A stretch of DNA of 64,000 nucleotides from Bacillus sp. es.036 (GCF_002563635.1 NZ_PDIZ01000001.1:186001-250000); one strand, 5' to 3'. Positions 1 to 9,061 are shown, counted from the stretch's first letter. Notes: a model not told the origin generated them from the sequence alone. Translations and numbers: made by a program.

Positions 1-1
1 T

Positions 2-1195
2 GTTCAAAACAAAGATAATACGGCTCCAGAAATTAACACAAAAGACCTTGAACAAATTGCGCCAGAGTACCATATCTGGGATACGTGGCCACTACGTAAC
101 AAAGATGGTTCGATCGCAACATTAAACGGTTATAAAGTGATTTTCTCGCTAACAGCTCCAAGTGATGTATTACCTGGTAAGCGTCATGATATCGCTGAAA
201 TTCGCTACTTCGTTTCAAAGAACGGGAAAGATTGGAAGCTTGGCGGTACCGTTTTTAATGAAGAGCAGGCACTAGGTTCCCGTCAATGGGCAGGTTCAGC
301 TATGATTGAAGATGGCGAGATTAATTTCTTCTATACGGCAACAGGTCGCAAAGGCGAAGAACAGCTAACTTATGAGCAGCGTCTCGTAAAGGCTTCTGCT
401 GATGTGGATGCTTCAAATAAGGGAATCGAATTCAATAACTGGTCTGATCATGAAGTGATTCTTGAGCCAGATGGCGAATACTACCAGACAATGGAACAAA
501 GTAAGCAGGGAGACATTGCTTATGCATTCCGTGATCCGTGGTTCTTTGAAGATCCTAAAACAGGCGAAGATTACATCTTGTTTGAAGGGAACTCTGGCGG
601 TACACCTGCCGAACGCTCTGTTGAACAGGAGCACATCGGTTCTGAAGACTTCGCTACAGTAGACGAAGTACCTGAAGAATCAAAACTCTTTAACGGTAAT
701 ATCGGAATCGCAAAAGCTGAAAACGATGATTACACAGAGTTTGACATCATGCCTCCACTGATGGAAGCGAACAGCCTCAATCAGGAGCTTGAACGTCCGC
801 ATATCGTAACAAAGGGAAATAAATATTATCTTTTTACTGATACGCACAAAAACAAGTTTGCTCCAGGAATAACTGGTCCAGATGGTCTTTATGGCTTTGT
901 ATCGGATTCTCTAACATCAGACTATGAGCCTCTTAACGGAAGTGGTCTTGTTGTTGCAAATCCAGAGAATGAGCCTTATCAAACCTATTCATGGATGGTT
1001 ATGCCGAATGGTACAGTGATTAGCTTTGCTAACTTCTATGACCTAAACGGTTTAACAATCAATGAACTTGGCGCGCAGTCAGAGCAATATCAATTTGATC
1101 ACTTTGGCGGCACATTAGCTCCATCTCTTAAACTTTCGATTCACAATGATGAAACGAAGATTACAAAAGAAATGGATGCTGGCGTATTTAAATAA
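2..1195 (+). CDS. sacB: Levansucrase (GH68), 5'-truncated by window edge
   Basis: Secreted fructosyltransferase that builds levan from sucrose. The frame is open from base 2, so the signal peptide and N-terminus lie outside the window. Visible GH68 landmarks are WDTWPLRN, which holds the nucleophile Asp near the start of the visible protein, then FRDPWFFED with the transition-state-stabilising Asp, and ELERPH followed by YYLFTD, the region of the acid/base Glu. About 397 residues are visible, against roughly 470 for a full Bacillus enzyme. A GTG at 137 could look like a start, but the upstream frame encodes the conserved WDTWP motif, so it is internal. A fructan hydrolase follows in the same direction, as at B. 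subtilis sacB-levB, although a strong hairpin separates them here. Confidence 0.95.
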   Translation, partial: VQNKDNTAPEINTKDLEQIAPEYHIWDTWPLRNKDGSIATLNGYKVIFSLTAPSDVLPGKRHDIAEIRYFVSKNGKDWKLGGTVFNEEQALGSRQWAGSAMIEDGEINFFYTATGRKGEEQLTYEQRLVKASADVDASNKGIEFNNWSDHEVILEPDGEYYQTMEQSKQGDIAYAFRDPWFFEDPKTGEDYILFEGNSGGTPAERSVEQEHIGSEDFATVDEVPEESKLFNGNIGIAKAENDDYTEFDIMPPLMEANSLNQELERPHIVTKGNKYYLFTDTHKNKFAPGITGPDGLYGFVSDSLTSDYEPLNGSGLVVANPENEPYQTYSWMVMPNGTVISFANFYDLNGLTINELGAQSEQYQFDHFGGTLAPSLKLSIHNDETKITKEMDAGVFK

Positions 1196-1203
1196 GAGTG
1201 ATG

Positions 1204-1240
1204 GTAACTGTCGAGGATAAGCTTCGACAGTTACTTTTCT
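1204..1240 (+). terminator. Rho-independent terminator after sacB
   Basis: A perfect 11-bp stem GTAACTGTCGA/TCGACAGTTAC with a 9-nt loop is followed by TTTTCT. Confidence 0.85.
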
Positions 1241-1284
1241 ATTTAGAGGCATTATTCGTTTGACAGACAGGAGAGCTGGATACT

Positions 1285-2859
1285 ATGAGAAAATGGTTGC
1301 TAGCTGTAGGCGTTTTTGTCGTGATTGGCATTCTTATCTTTGCGAGCTTTAATGGCAAAAATGAATCGCCACAACAAGAAGAGAAAGAGCCTGAGATACC
1401 AAAAGAATACAATCAGTCGCTACGTCCCCAGTTTCACTATACGCCAGAACAAAATTGGATGAACGATCCAAACGGGATGGTGTATGTTGAAGGGAAATAC
1501 CATTTGTTTTACCAGCATAATCCTACAGGAAATGAATTCGGAAACATGGGTTGGGGTTATGCGGTCAGTGAAGATCTTTATCACTGGGAAGAAAAACCGA
1601 TGGCGCTAGAAGCGGATGATCAGGGGATGATTTTCTCTGGTGGCGCGATTTATGACAAAACCAATACGAGCGGCCTTTTTGCAGAAGGAAAAGCGGGTCT
1701 TGTGGCTTTTTATACAATAGCGGGCGAAGAACAAACGCAGGGTCTCGCTTATAGTGAAGATGGTGTAGAAACGTGGAAGAAATACCGGGGGAACCCGATC
1801 CTTCCGAACCCTGGGATAAAAGATTTTCGAGATCCTAAAGTGGTCTGGCACGAGGAGTCTGAAAAGTGGATCATGCTTCTTGCAGCAGGAAATAAAGTCA
1901 TTTTCTATGGCTCAGATAATTTGATCGACTGGGAGAAATTAAGTGAATTCGGCGTTGATCAGGGCGCACAAGGTGGCGTTTGGGAGACGCCAGAACTTTT
2001 CCAATTACCGGTTGATGGCGAGTCTTCTAATGAGAAATGGGTATTGCAGGTGGATATGAATCCAGGAAGTATTGCTGGCGGATCGGGTGGACAATATTTT
2101 ATCGGTGATTTCGATGGAAAGACGTTCACGAGAGAAGGGGCAAAAGACGACATTAACTGGGTTGATTATGGAACCGATTTTTATGCGGCACAAGCTTTCA
2201 GCAACCATGAGGGCAATCCCATATGGTTTGCCTGGATGAGTAACTGGATGTATGCGTCTGATTTACCGACTGATCCATGGAAAGGTGCCATGTCTTTACC
2301 ACGTGAGGTTTCTTTGAAAGAAGTGAACGGAGAAACGCGTCTTATCCAAGAGCCGGCGGGTGAGGTTGAGTCGAATCGTTCTAAGAAGTTAGTGGATTTA
2401 TCCGATAAAGAAGTGGAAGGTCGAATGCCGCTTGATGATTTTAAGGCAGATACGTATGAAGTCGTTGCCGAATTCGATTTAGATACGTCAGGTGAATTCG
2501 GCTTCCGCGTTCGAAAGGGAGACGAAGAGGAAACGATTGTAGGATATGATTCAAAAAATAATCTTGCATTTGTTGATCGACAGAATAGTGGCGATACAAG
2601 TTTTCATGAACAGTTTCCTGGTGTGTACAGGGCACCGTTAGAACCAACGGAAGATGGAAAAGTAAAGCTTCACCTGTTTGTCGATCGCTCTTCTGTTGAG
2701 CTGTTTGCGAATGATGGAAAACGTGTCATGACAAATCGAATTTTCCCATCAGAGGATAGTGATGGTTTTGAAATCTATGCAATGAATGGAAAGGTGACGC
2801 TTGAATCTCTAGAAGTGTATGAGCTTGAATCATCTTGGAAGACGAGTGAAAAAGAGTAA
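1285..2859 (+). CDS. Membrane-anchored GH32 levanase/exo-fructanase
   Basis: Glycoside hydrolase family 32 protein of 524 aa, probably releasing fructose from levan or inulin outside the cell. Residues 1-21 form one hydrophobic segment with no clear cleavage site, so it is likely a signal anchor. Catalytic landmarks are WMNDPNG at 58-64 (nucleophile D61), FRDPK at 181-185 (D183) and WETPEL at 233-238 (acid/base E234), where Thr replaces the usual Cys of WECPD. A C-terminal beta-sandwich follows. The catalytic domain resembles B. subtilis SacC more than LevB, but it lacks SacC's extra C-terminal module. It starts at ATG 1285 with AGGAGAG upstream. Its position behind sacB fits levan turnover. 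Exo- or endo-action cannot be told from sequence alone. Confidence 0.92.
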   Translation: MRKWLLAVGVFVVIGILIFASFNGKNESPQQEEKEPEIPKEYNQSLRPQFHYTPEQNWMNDPNGMVYVEGKYHLFYQHNPTGNEFGNMGWGYAVSEDLYHWEEKPMALEADDQGMIFSGGAIYDKTNTSGLFAEGKAGLVAFYTIAGEEQTQGLAYSEDGVETWKKYRGNPILPNPGIKDFRDPKVVWHEESEKWIMLLAAGNKVIFYGSDNLIDWEKLSEFGVDQGAQGGVWETPELFQLPVDGESSNEKWVLQVDMNPGSIAGGSGGQYFIGDFDGKTFTREGAKDDINWVDYGTDFYAAQAFSNHEGNPIWFAWMSNWMYASDLPTDPWKGAMSLPREVSLKEVNGETRLIQEPAGEVESNRSKKLVDLSDKEVEGRMPLDDFKADTYEVVAEFDLDTSGEFGFRVRKGDEEETIVGYDSKNNLAFVDRQNSGDTSFHEQFPGVYRAPLEPTEDGKVKLHLFVDRSSVELFANDGKRVMTNRIFPSEDSDGFEIYAMNGKVTLESLEVYELESSWKTSEKE

Positions 2860-2871
2860 GAATTTATATTG

Positions 2872-2909
2872 AGAGCGGTCATCTGCAATAAAGATGACCG
2901 CTCTTTCTT
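2872..2909 (+). terminator. Rho-independent terminator after GH32 gene
   Basis: A perfect 13-bp stem AGAGCGGTCATCT/AGATGACCGCTCT with a 7-nt loop is followed by a T-rich run. Confidence 0.9.
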
Positions 2910-2944
2910 ATACGTGATCTTTTGTTGAGAGTAAGAACGCGTTA

Positions 2945-3034
2945 TTTCCGCGAATTTCGGAATATATCCGCGATATTTATTTTTATTCCGCGAAAACCAT
3001 GATAATTCCGCGATATTCTCAATAATTCCGCGAA
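2945..3034. repeat. 20-bp-period array, core ATTCCGCGAA, five copies
   Basis: The heptamer TCCGCGA begins at 2947, 2967, 2987, 3007 and 3027, exactly 20 bp apart. The 10-bp cores are TTTCCGCGAA, TATCCGCGAT, ATTCCGCGAA, ATTCCGCGAT and ATTCCGCGAA, and they alternate with AT-rich 10-bp spacers. The first spacer, TTTCGGAATA, resembles spacers in the arrays at 8211 and 55350. The array lies between the levanase terminator and the next gene. A 20-bp period is not a multiple of three, so it is not a coding repeat. Function unknown. Confidence 0.9.
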
Positions 3035-3128
3035 ATGCTCGATAATCGAAAATAAATAGGTCCTTAGAAGTGGTTTCCTTTTCCTGGATTGGGGAACAAA
3101 TAGCTATCTTGTAAATAATGGGGGATGT

Positions 3129-5120
3129 ATGGAAATGGAAACATCATTTTCAAATTCAGAACAGCAAAAGTTTGTCAGGACTCTTCAGTCATTCAAGGAA
3201 AATCGCCAGAATCCAGTTGTGTTAGAAGAATTGTTATCAGACGCTGCCGTTCTCATTGACCAGAATAAGCTCGAATCCCTTTATCAACTTGCTGGTGACT
3301 ATGATAAGGCGGGCATTTTTGAAGGTGGACCATGGGAAGAACCTCGTAAATTACAACCGCCTCTTGTAGGTGGATCATTTAAAATAGACGGAAACTATTC
3401 GATCTTTGAAGTACTAAGTGAGCTTCGTATGCTTGCAATTGCGAAAGAGGACTATACACATCCAGATGTTTCACGCGAGCAAGCCCGCACTTTTCTAAAC
3501 AAAGTGATGGCGCTGAATCTCCAAATGATTTTTCCAGCTGAGACGGAGGAAGCAAGAATTAATCAAGGGCAAGAACAAAAGAGAGGCATCCTCCTCTTTC
3601 AATTTTTAGCTGAAAAAATGTCGCTCGGATCGCTATCAGCTACGTTTGTTGATGAAATCGACCGATTGACTGCTCAGCGCCCGATTATGGTGAAACGAAT
3701 TAAAGAGATGATCGGCTATGCTGAAAATCTCTTATCTTCGGAGGACTTAAGCGTAGAAGGACGTGAAAGCATTCAGCGCTACCTTGATAGCGTGCACGCA
3801 CCAACAGAACTGAGCAAGAAATACCCTAACTTTGCTGACTACCAAAATCAATTCAATGCGTTATCTGAGATGGAAAAAGAATTAGAAGCGGAGCGATTTG
3901 CAGAAGTGATGCGTGATACTGGCCTCGTCTCACCGGTTCATGCCAAACTTGCACGTACTCTTGCAGAAGAGGACGCGTCTCATTTACTCGTCTTAACACT
4001 TGGGTTGACTGAAAAAGGGGAAGCGAACTTAAATGAGCATTTTTCCTTAGTGAAAGAGTTGGCTTCATTAGCGATTTATCCTGTCACTGCTCAGTCGCTT
4101 TACGGACTTGCGCGCATGCTTGAGCGCGGCGTATTATCCTCTCCGCCTGTTATTCCAGGACTGGAGCGTATAGTTGAAATTGAGATGCTCCCTGAAGTCG
4201 AAAAGGATTTACTCGCATCACGTGATAATCCAGAGGACATCACACCGGTAGGTATTCTATTATCAGGACTTCTAAGCGTATTGGGACAACCGCTTGGTAT
4301 TGGACAGGGAATGAACCCAACCTGTCAATCAGCCCGAGGCATCAGCCTCTGGTCACAGCACGATCCAGGATTTTTGCTAGAGCTTGTAGCAAGAGCGTGT
4401 CGAGATGGGGAAATTGATATCTCGTTTGAAGGTGCTGAAATTAATTCGTCGCTTATCGCGGGAGGCCTTGCCCCGGATCTTCATAAAGAGCTTGATGCTG
4501 TTTCACTTTTTCTCGTTCCGCATCTTGATCGCGTTTACGATGAAATGATGAAGCGAAGCGCTCTACGTGGTGAAGATGGTCATAAATTTGTGAATCCGGA
4601 ATTTTATGGTCAGTGGATTTCTAAGGAGTTTTCATCCGTTATTAATCCGGTAACCGGAGCCGTAACAAACTATGAACAGTTTGCACGACTCTTTTATGCA
4701 ACGCATCATCCGGATTACAATGAAGGTCATCAGCTGATTTACCCAAATCCGGTCGGGATCTTCGTCACTACAGCGAACGCCGATTTACTCGGTCTTCATG
4801 CGATTAGCATCCAGCGAATTGATGCTGATCCATCTGGAGAAACGAGAGTCTACTTTTATAATCCGAATAATGATAGCGGACAGGATTGGGGCCAGGGCAT
4901 TAAGTCAACGGTCCGAAATCATGGGGAAGAGGAAGGAGAAGCCTCTCTTCCATTTGATCAGTTTTTATCCCGTGTGTATGCCTATCATTATAATCCGAAT
5001 GAAATGGGAGCCGTCGAAACGGTTCCACAGGAGATCATTGATCGGGTAACGACGCTCGCAAAAGAAAGCTGGGGACAAAAATACCAGTGGACCGATTTAG
5101 CTAATCCGTTTTTAATTTAA
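3129..5120 (+). CDS. Unknown protein, 663 aa, possible papain-like C/H/N site
   Basis: I do not recognise the family. The protein has no signal peptide or membrane segment, so it is likely cytosolic. The N-terminal 350 residues look largely helical. The C-terminal third has a spaced set resembling a cysteine-peptidase or transglutaminase triad: C399 in NPTCQSARG, H534 in EGHQLIYPNP, and N578 in YFYNPNNDS, with tryptophans nearby. The catalytic reading is inference only. GGGGG at 3120-3124 lies 4 nt before ATG 3129 and 10 nt before the in-frame ATG 3135, so either start is possible. It is a single-gene unit between an upstream repeat array and a downstream hairpin. Confidence 0.85.
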   Translation: MEMETSFSNSEQQKFVRTLQSFKENRQNPVVLEELLSDAAVLIDQNKLESLYQLAGDYDKAGIFEGGPWEEPRKLQPPLVGGSFKIDGNYSIFEVLSELRMLAIAKEDYTHPDVSREQARTFLNKVMALNLQMIFPAETEEARINQGQEQKRGILLFQFLAEKMSLGSLSATFVDEIDRLTAQRPIMVKRIKEMIGYAENLLSSEDLSVEGRESIQRYLDSVHAPTELSKKYPNFADYQNQFNALSEMEKELEAERFAEVMRDTGLVSPVHAKLARTLAEEDASHLLVLTLGLTEKGEANLNEHFSLVKELASLAIYPVTAQSLYGLARMLERGVLSSPPVIPGLERIVEIEMLPEVEKDLLASRDNPEDITPVGILLSGLLSVLGQPLGIGQGMNPTCQSARGISLWSQHDPGFLLELVARACRDGEIDISFEGAEINSSLIAGGLAPDLHKELDAVSLFLVPHLDRVYDEMMKRSALRGEDGHKFVNPEFYGQWISKEFSSVINPVTGAVTNYEQFARLFYATHHPDYNEGHQLIYPNPVGIFVTTANADLLGLHAISIQRIDADPSGETRVYFYNPNNDSGQDWGQGIKSTVRNHGEEEGEASLPFDQFLSRVYAYHYNPNEMGAVETVPQEIIDRVTTLAKESWGQKYQWTDLANPFLI

Positions 5121-5128
5121 AAAGGCAT

Positions 5129-5168
5129 GGGTTCCCTTCTTATACTATAGAAGGTGGACCCTTTTCTT
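5129..5168 (+). terminator. Terminator hairpin after the 663-aa gene
   Basis: GGGTTCCCTTCT and AGAAGGTGGACCC pair with one bulge and are followed by TTTTCTT. Confidence 0.65.
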
Positions 5169-5222
5169 ATTAAGGGTTAAAGTAGAGAGAATAGAAGATT
5201 CACTAATCAGGAGGTACAGTTT

Positions 5223-6095
5223 ATGGAAGCAAAACTAGTCATTGATGCACGCGCAATACTCGGGGAGGGACCCTGCTGGGATGATCAGAGTCAGCTTCTT
5301 TATTGGGTTGATATTGAAGGAAAGAAGGTTCATGCCTACAACCCGATGACGGCAGGTAATATCGAGATGAAGCAGGAGCAAATGGTTGGAACGATTGCAC
5401 CACGTGAATCAGGTGGTCTTGTGATGGCGATGGCTGGGGGATTTTACGCTATGAATCTTTCAACTGAGAACGTAGAGGCGATTACCGATCCAGAGAGTCA
5501 TTTGCCTGATAATCGCTTTAATGATGGAAAATGCGATCCTGCTGGGCGATTCTGGGCAGGAACGATGCATATGGAAGGGTTAAAAGGGGAAGGCGCGCTC
5601 TATTGTCTTGAAGAAAACCTTGAAGTGACAAAAAAAATCGATCATGTGAGTACGTCCAATGGACTCGCCTGGTCACCTGATACGCGCTATTTGTATTTTA
5701 TTGATACGCCGACGAAAAAAGTCGTTCGCTATGACTACGATCTTTCCACAGGCGATATCCGAAATCCTGTTGAAGTGATTACGATTCCTGATGGCGAGGG
5801 TATGCCAGATGGTATGACGAGTGATGAAGAAGGAAATCTATGGATCGCTCACTGGGGAGGTTCTAAGGTAACAAGATGGAACCCAGATACTGGAGAAAGA
5901 CTGCTAGAAGTTAGCGTACCAGCGTTGAATGTGACGTCATGCGTCTTTGGCGGAAAAGAGCGAAATGAGCTCTATATCACCACAGCGCGAACAAATACGA
6001 GCGAAGATGAACTGAAGCAGTTTCCGTATGCCGGCGGAGTGTTTCGTGTGAAAACAAATGTAAAAGGAAGTCGCACTTACGCATTCAAAGGATAA
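5223..6095 (+). CDS. SMP-30/gluconolactonase-type sugar lactonase
   Basis: Six-bladed beta-propeller lactonase of the SMP-30/regucalcin family, 290 aa, cytosolic, expected to hydrolyse an aldonolactone with a divalent metal. The family metal ligands are present: E15 in GEGP, N146 in SNGLAWS and D196 in PDGMTSD. NRFNDGKCDPAGRFW is the substrate-loop signature. It resembles B. subtilis YvrE. Start ATG 5223 has AGGAGGT at good spacing. The gene stands alone, so the substrate cannot be inferred from its neighbours. Confidence 0.9.
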   Translation: MEAKLVIDARAILGEGPCWDDQSQLLYWVDIEGKKVHAYNPMTAGNIEMKQEQMVGTIAPRESGGLVMAMAGGFYAMNLSTENVEAITDPESHLPDNRFNDGKCDPAGRFWAGTMHMEGLKGEGALYCLEENLEVTKKIDHVSTSNGLAWSPDTRYLYFIDTPTKKVVRYDYDLSTGDIRNPVEVITIPDGEGMPDGMTSDEEGNLWIAHWGGSKVTRWNPDTGERLLEVSVPALNVTSCVFGGKERNELYITTARTNTSEDELKQFPYAGGVFRVKTNVKGSRTYAFKG

Positions 6096-6167
6096 CCTGT
6101 TTCCCTTTCTTCCTGTCTTAAAGTCTTTTATAATAAGAGGAAAATAATAGAAAAAGAGGGGCAGAGT

Positions 6168-8165
6168 GTGAAACTAAAATCATTTATCTCAATGGGGCTA
6201 TTTTTACTGTTTTTAGCGGGCTGTTCGGATCAACCATCAGCGGTTGATGCGTTCGATACATACGTAAAGGACTGGAACAAGCAGGAGTTTAGTAGCATGT
6301 ACGATCAATTATCTCCAGCAACACAAAAATCGATTTCGCAAGACGAATTCGTCGAGCGGTATCAGTCTATTTATGATGATGTAGAAGTTGAAGATTTGAA
6401 AGTAAGCTTTGAAAAACCTGAAGAAGAGGCTCAACCAAATGAGGAAGGAGAAGTGACCTTCCCTTTTTCAGTGTCGATGCAAACACTAGCTGGTGAAGTT
6501 TCATTTGATCATGAAGCAACGCTTGTCCTAACTGAAGGAGAAGATACAGACTCTTACGGCGTAAACTGGGATCCTTCGTTTATTTTTAAGGAATTAGAAA
6601 AAGGCGATGAGGTTGCGATTCGTTCTTCTGTTCCGGTTCGCGGTGAAATCACCGATCGGAACGGTGAAGCGTTAGCCGTTAATGGTACGGTTAAGCAAAT
6701 TGGAGTGGTGCCGCAAGCCATTGAATCTGATCAAGAAAAGATTGTGGCTGAGCTTAGTGACGCTTTGAAGATGAGCGTAGAAGATATTGAGAATGAGCTT
6801 AATCAGGGCTGGGTGCAGTCTGATCCAACGCAGTTCGTTCCGCTAAAAAGCGTGATGGAAACAGAAGAAGAGCTTATTGCTGACGCTAGGGAAATTACAG
6901 GTGTGCAGATTAATGATACGACTGAAAGGATTTATCCTTTTGGTGAGAGTGCTGCTCATTTAACGGGGTATATTCGACAAATGCAGAAAGAAGATCTCGA
7001 GAAGTATGCAGGACAGGGCTATTCCAGCTATGAGAGCATTGGAAAAGCTGGCCTTGAGCAAGTGTATGAAGATGAGCTTCATGGTGTAACAGGCTGGTCC
7101 ATTGAAGTGAAGGGAGCAGATCCTAAGAAAGTGATCGCTAGTAAGGAAAAGGTTGATGGTGAGAACATCCAGGTTACGATCGATGGCTCAATTCAACAGG
7201 AATTATTTGAGCAGCTTGGAAAAGATCCAGGTACAGCGGTGGCGCTCCATCCAACAACGGGTGAGACGCTTGCGTTAACAAGTTCACCTTCCTATAATCC
7301 AAATGATTTTACACTTGGATTTGACGAAGGCGAGTATGCGAAGTTAGCTGATAATAAGGACCTCCCATTTTCAGCTAAGTTTAATAAAACGTATTCACCA
7401 GGCTCAACGATTAAGCCGCTTACTGCTTCGATCGCACTTCGAGATGGTGATTTAGATCCGAAAGCCGTTGAGAAAATTGATGGTTTGAAGTGGCAGCCAG
7501 ACTCAAGCTGGGGCGGATATAAAGTGACGCGCGTGAAGCCGGCAGATCCGGAAGTCACACTTGAAGAAGCGCTTATGCATTCGGATAATATTTATTTTGC
7601 ACGAAAAGCGCTGGATCTTGGCGCTGAAAAGTTCCAAAAAGGTTTGGAATCATTCCAAATTGGTCAGGAAGTCGAGTTCCCTTTTCCAACCGAAAACTCG
7701 TCAATCTCTAACGGAGGTCTTGGTGAAAATGACATTCTTTTAGCAGACTCTGCCTATGGACAGGGAGAGCTACAGATTTCTCCCTATCAGCTCGCTATGA
7801 CGTACACGACGTTTGCTAACGATGGCGTGATGCTGAAGCCAACGCTTCGAGTGAGCGAAGAGTCCGCTGAAGCGTTTGAAGTCATCTCATCTGAAATTGC
7901 CTCAATTGTGAGCGATGATCTTGGGAAGGTAGTTTCAGATCCTGAGGGTACCGCTTATGATCCAGTAGTAAAAGGTATTTCGCTCGCTGGTAAGACAGGA
8001 ACGGCCGAGTTAAAGGCGGCGGGTGAAGAAGAAGGCCCTGAAAATGGACTTTTTGTTGCGTATAACACGGATGAGAAGGACTTGTTAATCGCGATGATGG
8101 TTGAAGGCGCCTCAAGTCACGATATTACAGGAAAAGTGAAAGACGTTTTCGTGGAAATGCAGTGA
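6168..8165 (+). CDS. pbpC: Class B penicillin-binding protein 3-like lipoprotein (PbpC)
   Basis: Peptidoglycan transpeptidase anchored as a lipoprotein. The signal peptide ends in lipobox LAGC (Cys19). An NTF2-like MecA-type N-terminal domain follows (about 25-140), then a PBP dimerisation domain (about 150-320) and the transpeptidase domain. Active-site motifs are S413-T-I-K416, S472-D-N474 and K609-T-G611. The length of 665 aa matches B. subtilis PBP3 at about 668. The domain order is also that of low-affinity PBP2a-type enzymes, so reduced beta-lactam sensitivity is plausible but not shown. Start is GTG 6168 behind AGAGGGG. A possible -10 TATAAT lies at 6129-6134 with only a weak -35. Confidence 0.92.
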   Translation: MKLKSFISMGLFLLFLAGCSDQPSAVDAFDTYVKDWNKQEFSSMYDQLSPATQKSISQDEFVERYQSIYDDVEVEDLKVSFEKPEEEAQPNEEGEVTFPFSVSMQTLAGEVSFDHEATLVLTEGEDTDSYGVNWDPSFIFKELEKGDEVAIRSSVPVRGEITDRNGEALAVNGTVKQIGVVPQAIESDQEKIVAELSDALKMSVEDIENELNQGWVQSDPTQFVPLKSVMETEEELIADAREITGVQINDTTERIYPFGESAAHLTGYIRQMQKEDLEKYAGQGYSSYESIGKAGLEQVYEDELHGVTGWSIEVKGADPKKVIASKEKVDGENIQVTIDGSIQQELFEQLGKDPGTAVALHPTTGETLALTSSPSYNPNDFTLGFDEGEYAKLADNKDLPFSAKFNKTYSPGSTIKPLTASIALRDGDLDPKAVEKIDGLKWQPDSSWGGYKVTRVKPADPEVTLEEALMHSDNIYFARKALDLGAEKFQKGLESFQIGQEVEFPFPTENSSISNGGLGENDILLADSAYGQGELQISPYQLAMTYTTFANDGVMLKPTLRVSEESAEAFEVISSEIASIVSDDLGKVVSDPEGTAYDPVVKGISLAGKTGTAELKAAGEEEGPENGLFVAYNTDEKDLLIAMMVEGASSHDITGKVKDVFVEMQ

Positions 8166-8210
8166 TTTCTTTGGTTGCTGTGGTGTCGGGAGGACGGCTG
8201 TTCGACGTTT

Positions 8211-8320
8211 ATTGCCCAAATTTCGGATATATTGGCCAAACTGCGTTTTTATTGTCCAAACTGCGTTTTTATTGTCCAAAATTCAATTATATTGTCCAAA
8301 ACCAGATTTTATTGGCGAAA
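8211..8320. repeat. 20-bp-period array, core ATTGGCCAAA, six copies
   Basis: Ten-base cores lie at 8211, 8231, 8251, 8271, 8291 and 8311, exactly 20 bp apart: ATTGCCCAAA, ATTGGCCAAA, ATTGTCCAAA three times, and ATTGGCGAAA. Spacers are TTTCGGATAT, CTGCGTTTTT twice, ATTCAATTAT and ACCAGATTTT. The array sits between the pbpC stop and the following terminator, so it should be transcribed in the pbpC 3' UTR. The core centre TTGGCCAA is a perfect palindrome. Overlapping short ORFs here only reflect the repeat. Confidence 0.93.
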
Positions 8321-8325
8321 CACAC

Positions 8326-8365
8326 AAAAGCCCTCGATTCTATGCTAGGATCGAGGGCTTTTTCT
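8326..8365 (+). terminator. Terminator after pbpC and its repeat array
   Basis: A 13-bp stem AAAAGCCCTCGAT/ATCGAGGGCTTTT with an 11-nt loop is followed by more T, and is also A-rich on the 5' side. Confidence 0.88.
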
Positions 8366-8456
8366 GGGAAAGTAAGGAACTAAAGAGGGATTTTCGACTC
8401 TCCTATGGAAAGTAGTAAGAATAAGCTACATTTGATCAAAAGGAGGAAGTCGAACG

Positions 8457-8981
8457 ATGCCACATCATGATCTTTGTATGATTGATCGTAAGAAAGGCTT
8501 TACGCCTGAGATTGGTAGGTTAGTGTCGATGATGGATTATGCCAGACACACAACAGAAGAGGCAATCAGAGGCTTAGCGGTTGATCAACTCGATTTTCAC
8601 ATGGATGACAAGAGTAATTCCATTGGGATGCTCCTTCATCATATGTCTTCAATCGAAAGAGCATTTCAAATCATGACGTTTCAAGAGCGGGAATTAAATG
8701 ATGCGGAATGGGAGGAACTTGAAACAGGCATTGAGCTTGGAGAAAAAGCGAGAACCGTGATTCAGGGGCGCGACCTTGATTATTATTGGAGTGAGCTTAG
8801 TCTTGTTCGTGCTAAAACGCTTGCTGATTTAAGAGAAAAAGACGACACCTGGCTAGAAAAAGTAACGCCTTTTGGCTGGGATGAAAAGGCGAATCATTAT
8901 TTCAAATGGTTCCATGTTATGGAGGATGAAATTAGCCATCGTGGCCAAATCCTCATGATAAAAAGAAGACTAACGACTTAG
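8457..8981 (+). CDS. DinB-fold protein (DUF664-like)
   Basis: Four-helix-bundle protein of the DinB/YfiT superfamily, 174 aa, cytosolic. Candidate metal-binding histidines are H61/H62 in LLHHM, H153 in WFHVMEDE and H161 in ISHRGQ, arranged as in metal-binding DinB-like thiol-transferase or hydrolase proteins. The substrate is unknown. It starts at ATG 8457 behind AAAAGGAGGA. It ends before an acetyltransferase gene in the same direction and could share a transcript with it. Confidence 0.85.
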   Translation: MPHHDLCMIDRKKGFTPEIGRLVSMMDYARHTTEEAIRGLAVDQLDFHMDDKSNSIGMLLHHMSSIERAFQIMTFQERELNDAEWEELETGIELGEKARTVIQGRDLDYYWSELSLVRAKTLADLREKDDTWLEKVTPFGWDEKANHYFKWFHVMEDEISHRGQILMIKRRLTT

Positions 8982-9061
8982 AGGAAAAACAAGGTACATA
9001 ACGGAAAACGGATGACAAGACGAGACAAAGTCTTAAGGTGAAAAAAGAGGAGAATAGGAAC

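Noticed and set aside
8211-8320. CRISPR array
   Set aside because: Repeat and spacer are each only 10 bp, spacers recur within and between arrays, and no cas genes are present.
8162-8415. Two short plus-strand ORFs across the 8.2-kb array
   Set aside because: They have no ribosome binding site. Their repeated YCP/YWP-like residues only reflect the DNA repeat, whose 20-bp period shifts frame at each step.
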